From Panonychus citri (taxonomy: Eukaryota; Arthropoda; Arachnida; Trombidiformes; Tetranychidae): DNA of 64,000 nt. Both the position numbers and the translations under genes were made by a program. Below are positions 58,688 to 64,000 of the stretch, piece after piece (the stretch's first letter is position 1; each line of letters opens with the position of its first letter). The notes beneath the pieces were generated by a model. It had not been told where the DNA came from, did no database searches, and saw nothing but the letters and a program-made list of their open reading frames with translations. The stretch is from the NCBI RefSeq assembly GCF_014898815.1, contig NW_026515454.1, positions 1,116,001 through 1,180,000 of the forward strand, written 5' to 3'.

Positions 58688-59915
58688 CCAATCAACCAAT
58701 TAACACATCAACATATAAACACCCAGAAAATGTAACTATTGCTCTGGTCACAATTCTGAATCAACATATGAGTACAACAAAATGGTCATCATATATGGTC
58801 AAGCGAATGCCAAGATCCAATCCAGGCCACATAAATAGAAACGGAAAAACTAATCACAGGTAATTGAACCTGATTTTAAACTCGTAAACTAAATAAAAGA
58901 TTTTTGCAAAAACCTCTTTAATTAAACGAGAAAAAAACTTAACTCTTTTGTCAATATCTCCAATGCCTCTTCTTAATTACAAAGTATTAATAATTAGTGA
59001 TTACTAATCACTTTCTTAGAGAAAGTTTCTTTTTCATCATCTTCAATTCTTATATTGTGTCCCAATCAACCAAGATGAGTTGATCAAAATACATTTTTAA
59101 CTCCCAATTAGTGGTTTCATTTATTCATTTCATTTCATTCATACGATTTGAAATAATAAATAGTCAACCCTGAGAGTTGATTAGTTTCATTTGGTTGATT
59201 TTATAATTTTTATTAATAAATCAGCAAATGCAAACCAAATTAATTGTTGACTGATCAAGATAATTAAACGATCAATCTTGATAATCAAAACACATACACA
59301 CCTTATGATTAGATACATTGGATCATCAAGTTTAAGTAAATTTTTTAAATCTCGTCTTGATTTTGTTGTTAATTGATTACAATTTTTGTTTTAATTTCTC
59401 ATGTATTTATATTTATATTGGTATGTGAGTGTATTAATCAGCATTAAAACTGGAAAAAATTGCAATTAATTGATAACAACTTGTAGCAATTACTATTATT
59501 ATTTGAATAAAGTAATTATTGTTACCATGAATAACTTTAAATTTACTGATTTTGATGGTTTGATAGTTAACGGTTTTAAATAAATTAGATTTAAATTGTT
59601 TTCCAAGGGAGAAATTAAATGGAATTGAAAATTGGAATGTGACAACAATTTAAATTGTTCAAAAGGATGACTCAATTAAAGTGATTATTATATATCAACA
59701 AACTGATAGATTAATTTCTTTGATAATCAATATATATATATTGACGATCAAAGAATCAACAATTAACAAATCAAAAATCATCAAAATGTTTCTATTTTTG
59801 CTGTTTCCTCAATGATCATGATAATGGTGATTCAGTAATAATAATTGGGTGTTGACTAGTTTTCAAACTAATAATTTGCAGATGAATTTTGTGAATGAAA
59901 ACGATGATTATTTCA
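58688..59915. other. Spacer between convergent CLUAP1 and Munc18 genes
   Basis: AT-rich 3' flanks of both genes, about 1.2 kb. No coding signal seen. Confidence 0.6.
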
Positions 59916-62652
59916 TCAACTGCTGAGATCTCGCAAGTCTGAGAGGAAGCCCTCAGGGGTTAAAATATGATCAGAACCTAGAAATGAAAAGAGAAAAAAA
60001 CAACAATTAGTAAATTACGATTAGTATGATTGCGAAAATAAGAGTAAAGATGAACTTAGATTTACTCACCAACAATCACTTCCCATGTTTTAATATCTCT
60101 TGTTACTTCATAGGCAACTCTCATCTCGGAATAGGTCAATCCACCGATGACAAAGACAATCAATCGAGGGACATTTTTAACATTCAAAGCGTTTTTATCT
60201 TTATGCCAATTACCATAACGAACGGAGGTCGGAGTGGGTCGGCCAAATCCAGTAGCCACTCGAGCACTCAAGAAGGGGAAATGTTTCTGATCTAATTTCT
60301 CCTCGATTGCATCCTAATAATAACAAACAATTAAGAATAACAATAAGAAAAAATTATAGAAGATGTAAAATGGTTATGATTATTGTGATTTATGAACAAT
60401 TGAGAGTCCATTTTGCTAATGGTCATTGGGCTCACCTCACAGAGATCCTTCAACACTGGTGTCCAACGAGACATTTGGTAGGTTTGCTCATTGATACGCT
60501 CCTTTCTTTGGATTTGGTACATTTTCTTACGGCCTCCGTCCGAAATGATTGATAAACCAAAATGAGCCAAATTGGTGATGATACATTTATCTGCAGGCGG
60601 AATTTGTGCATGTTGAATCAATTTGGTCAGATTTTCTTCGGAGATTCCATTTTTGGAGAGAATGTAAAGAAGAATGATACGAATTTTGTCAAATATTCCA
60701 ACTCCTTGGTCAAGAAGAATGGGAACAATATTTCTCATTGGATCTTTAATTTTCTCTCCTTCAGCATCGGTACCCATCGCAAGGTCTTGCTCAACTTTGC
60801 ACAATTTGTCAACATAACCTTGATACGCTTTCATACAATCTTCAGCCAAATGTAAATGGGTTGAGTATTTGCTCAACTCTTTCTGATATTGAGGCATCTT
60901 TTTAATCATCTGAGATAAATCTTTCAGGCTTGTTTTATCCGAAGTGCTCATTCGTTTACTTTCAATGAACTTTTTCAAATTTTTGGTAACATTTTGAGAG
61001 ACCACGGCAATATGTTGATGCCTTAATTCAGCCCAAAGTTCATCATTTTCATCCAAAAGAACTTCCTTCTCACGAACTTCGTTTCCGGTTGTTTGTTCAA
61101 ACTTGTAAACATCATTTTCAACAGGTAAAAGATCATAAGCCATCGCTTGGAAGGTTAATTCGTGAAGCAACGGTGAAACACAATCGAAACCACGATCAAG
61201 AATAATCAACTGTGATCTATGTTTTTCTGGAGCCTGGAAAAGTAGATGAAAAAATTATTAACATACAATATAACCAGATCATTGTGATTGGAAAATTTCT
61301 AGGTCATTTTTAGATTTATCTTACCTCACCCATTGATGGATCATCTGCTTTGTATGCATCTAACTTTTGCTGAAGAAGCTGAGCAAGTTCAGCGTTACGA
61401 TCAAAATCTGACCTGAATCGTACACTAGGATATTCACCCAAAGTAGCACATATTGTTGCGAGTTGTTCAGCTATTCTTTCAAGATTAGCTGAACGACCTG
61501 ATTGTTTAGCAGGATTGTAGAAATATTGGAATGCCTCAGGGCAGTCAAGTGAGAATACTTGTGATTCGTAGGGTAAAAAGGCAATGTTGATCTCTTTCAA
61601 CGTTTTAATGTATTTGGCAGCAGGAGATTTGCACAATTCGTTAAACAATTCATCAGGACAAGATTCCGTGAAGAATACATGACATCCTTTGTAAATTGCG
61701 GAACGAGCACTGAGAAAATCTTGCATCAAAAGCCGAATAGACTAGAGAAAAGGTATAAACGAAAAAAAAATGAGCAAATAATTAATCGTCGAGAACTTAA
61801 CAAGAATTAGTTACAATGTTATTCTGTGATTATTTTTTTCTCTCCTATTCTGAAATTTACCTTATCCGTTGGAGTAATCAAATAAATAGCTTCCATATGA
61901 TGAAGAGGTTCCCTCTTTTTCACTATGTCTTCCACAATTGTAATACCATCAACGGCAATTTCATGCATCTTACAACAGGCTGAGATCATCCTCATTCCCA
62001 ATTGATCAACAATCAAGACCTTCCATTCACCCTTCTTTTTACATGTTCTGATTGCCTCGTTCATGATTTCTGTAGAAATAAATAAGAATAAATATAAATT
62101 CGATACATTAGATTACCAATTGACTGAGTAGGATAAGAAATGTTGGTTTTGAGGCAAACGAAAACAAAAAATGGTAAACATTACAAATTAATCATGGAAA
62201 TTTTTTCTCTACATGAAATACTAGGAATGAGGTGAGAGAGAGGAAAATCAATACAATAGTCGGGGAAGTAAAGGGAAGAAAGAAAGAGGAAAAAGAAAGA
62301 GGAAAATATTACACAGAAACTAAAGAAAGAGAGAGAGAAAGAGAAATAGACAAAAACATAGAAAATGAGTATCAAAGGAAAAGCCAAATGATGAATTTTT
62401 TAGGTAGAAAAACACAGGAAATGATAAAATAGGTTAACTATTGTAGAATAAAAATAGAAATAAATTACATTTGAGACCACGGAGATCATCATGACAATGA
62501 TTAAGAGCAATTATAAAACCATAATTAGGTAGAAATTATATAAAAATAGTCAACATAAAACAGAACAAATAAAAAAGAATAGAAAAAAAAACAAAACCAA
62601 TATGAACATTTACTCTCTACTTACTTTGACCAACCAGCATTTTAAGAGCCAT
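59916..62652 (-). CDS. Rop: Syntaxin-binding protein 1 / Munc18-1 (Rop)
   Basis: Six exons in phase: 62625-62652, 61861-62069, 61325-61741, 60436-61233, 60070-60313 and 59916-59977; 585 residues, close to fly Rop and human STXBP1. It starts MALKMLVGQ/KIMNEAIRTCKKKGEWKV. Conserved stretches include LIVDQLGMRMISACCKMHEI, EAIYLITPTDKSIRLLMQDF, YKGCHVFFTESCPDELF, LIILDRGFDCVSPLLHELT and QAMAYDLLPV. The C-terminus reads RLIVFVIGGLTYSEMRVAYE, then GSDHILTPEGFLSDLRDLSS. It is a cytosolic SM protein that clasps syntaxin-1 and SNARE bundles at the presynaptic membrane and is essential for vesicle fusion. The final exon codes only about 20 residues. The gene has no frame problem. Confidence 0.97.
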
Positions 62653-63548
62653 GGTGATGAGATTTTATTGTATTTCAAGGCTCAGAACAAAAACAACACC
62701 AATGGAACAGTAATTAAACAAATTAATTGATTGATGATTAAAAGAATATGTTGAAAATTAAAATTGGAAACAATTGTTATCCTTTCAAGATGAAAAACTT
62801 ACGTCAAAATGAATCAGAAACACAACACGCCCATTAGAACATAGATGTCGCTCTTTGATTAGAGCAAATTTTGATTCTTTGATTGTCAAAATTTTCTATC
62901 AATTAACTAATTGTATCTCTTCAATATTGTTTCATCTCAATGAAAATGAGAAGATTATCAGCTTGTTAATCCACAGTAAGTTGATTTCCAAATACCTACC
63001 GGTATTTGATTAGAATAAATGTTCTTCACCCTATTTACTAATTGTTGTTGTTATTACGCCTCAAGGACAATTAATTAATCATTTGACATTGAAACGGAAT
63101 AATTATAAACAATTGTAGTTAACAATTGTGATTAACTTTAAGTACAACTATTACATATAGTTTATTCAACCGATTGTATTTAGTTTCCCATTGTTGTTGT
63201 GGTGGAAAAATTTGTTCACTTATTTAAGCAAATTAACTCAATTTGGATAATTTAAGTTAATTAACACAATTAAATATCGAAAATGTCATTGATTTAATGT
63301 TTATCAATATAAATGTGAGTGTTTTTTTTTCATGTGTAACGATAATATTTTCAGATGAGGGATGAAATTTAAATGACATTGTTGATTAAATGGTTTTCCT
63401 TTAGTTGGTTTGATGGTTGGAAATATGAGAAAAAGAAACAAGAATATTAATTGTTATTGTAACAGAATTGTTGCTTTTTTGTTGCAATTAGAATATAAAA
63501 TTGATGAAAATACTAATTTAGAATGCATTTTGTTGTTGATCAAGAAGA
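62653..63548. other. Spacer between Munc18 and the NUP133 homologue
   Basis: AT-rich. It should carry the Munc18 promoter and the 3' end of the NUP133 gene. I could not find the expected last 170 or so codons of NUP133 here. Confidence 0.5.
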
Positions 63549-64000
63549 TTATCCAACAAGATGCTCCTCATTTTCAGCTTCCTCCACCAGTTCAGCTTCT
63601 TCAACCAAAATCTCTTCTAATTGTTTGTTAATTTCATCGATTTGTCCCTGTTCCGAATCACCATCATTGGTAAGGTAACACAATTTACTCAAACTGAGTA
63701 AAGTTTTTCTCTTCTCGATATTATCAGAATTTTTTGCAGCTAAAACCATCAAACTGTTTGCTGCTTCGTTAAATTTTTCGATGCCAATATAGTGAAGCCA
63801 ATTAATGTCATCATAATCTTTGAGGAAAGTGGACAAATCTTTGGATCGAGTGGTCAACATTTTACCTTGTTTACCTTCCTTCATGTACCATTTGAATAGA
63901 TACTCGGAGAAACCTTTTCTTTAAATTCTTCAACGTAACGATTAAGCTTTGATTTGTTATCCAATTCTTCACATATTTTGATTAAAGTTTCAAAATCTTG
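63549..64000 (-). CDS. Nuclear pore protein NUP133 homologue, 3' part (partial, runs off the window)
   Basis: Coding on the minus strand from the window edge: QDFETLIKICEELDNKSKLN, then RYVEEFKEK, then after a one-base frame break at 63913-63914, GFSEYLFKWYMKEGKQGKML, INWLHYIGIEKFNEAA and KRKTLLSLSKLCYLTNDG. This order matches the C-terminal alpha-helical domain of NUP133 (DFETLIKICEE ... FLFRWYLEKGKRGKLL ... KKTLLGLSKL). That domain binds the NUP107 end of the Y-complex of the nuclear pore scaffold. The break needs one extra G in AAGG. The frame ends EENEEHLVG-stop at 63549, well before the usual C-terminus. Another indel, an unseen intron or real shortening could be the cause. Confidence 0.8.

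Noticed and set aside
60562..60855. 97-codon plus-strand frame opposite Munc18
   Set aside because: Antisense shadow of a well-supported conserved exon.
1..64000. CRISPR arrays, tRNA or rRNA genes, prophage or operon structures
   Set aside because: No regularly spaced direct repeats, no tRNA B-box with cloverleaf, no rRNA segment seen; gene structure is eukaryotic.

Overview
This window is AT-rich eukaryotic nuclear DNA. Genes are split by short GT-AG introns (mostly 50-120 bp), a few genes have no introns, and there are no bacterial operons. The gene set (a MEOX/buttonless homeobox, Munc18-1/Rop, IFT38/CLUAP1, a divergent DEG/ENaC channel, mitochondrial-clan P450s beside SLC17-type transporters, and a Tc1/mariner-type transposase remnant) indicates an arthropod. 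The expanded P450 and MFS content and the compact AT-rich style suggest a mite or other chelicerate; that placement is inference.

Layout. 1-8.5 kb is AT-rich and microsatellite-rich with no gene seen. 8.6-10.7 kb (+) holds the last two exons of an unrecognised Pro/Asn-rich, probably cytoskeletal, protein. 11.4-16.0 kb (-) carries an intronless, extremely basic Lys/Arg/Ser/Gly protein, a short MEOX-type homeobox gene and a synaptotagmin-like gene whose C2 domains look calcium-independent. 18.6-24.0 kb (-) is a p180/kinectin-like ER coiled-coil protein. 25.2-34.1 kb is a P450/transporter cluster: P450-1 (+), two tandem SLC17 transporters (-), a recent P450 3'-end fragment (-), a truncated transposase (-) and P450-2 (-). 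34.4-40.3 kb is a dense housekeeping block: ASCC1 (-) head-to-head with EMG1 (+), NAA40 (-), and a Loqs/TRBP-type dsRNA-binding protein (+). 40.6-53.1 kb contains two LACTB2-like metallo-beta-lactamase-fold genes in inverted orientation with one four-TM protein gene between them. 53.3-58.7 kb holds a Cys-rich micro-membrane protein (-), a DEG/ENaC-like subunit (-) and CLUAP1/IFT38 (+), which has a small gene nested on the other strand of its long intron. 59.9-62.7 kb (-) is Munc18-1/Rop, and the window ends inside a NUP133 homologue (-).

Common themes. Most exon structures close perfectly in phase: Munc18, both LACTB2 copies, both SLC17 genes, EMG1, ASCC1, the p180-like gene, MEOX and the synaptotagmin-like gene. 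Four other conserved genes (NAA40, the dsRBP, CLUAP1, NUP133) each need exactly one extra base, in each case compatible with lengthening a short homopolymer. This looks more like residual long-read assembly error than four pseudogenes. Local duplication with partial homogenisation is the other strong theme (P450 pair, SLC17 pair, LACTB2 pair).

I did not see a clearly new multi-gene system. The best candidates for new biology are the protamine-like basic protein, the diverged homeodomain (Asp at position 56), the two-versus-three dsRBM forms of the dsRBP, the nested intronic gene, and a small inverted-repeat element inside the p180 gene.
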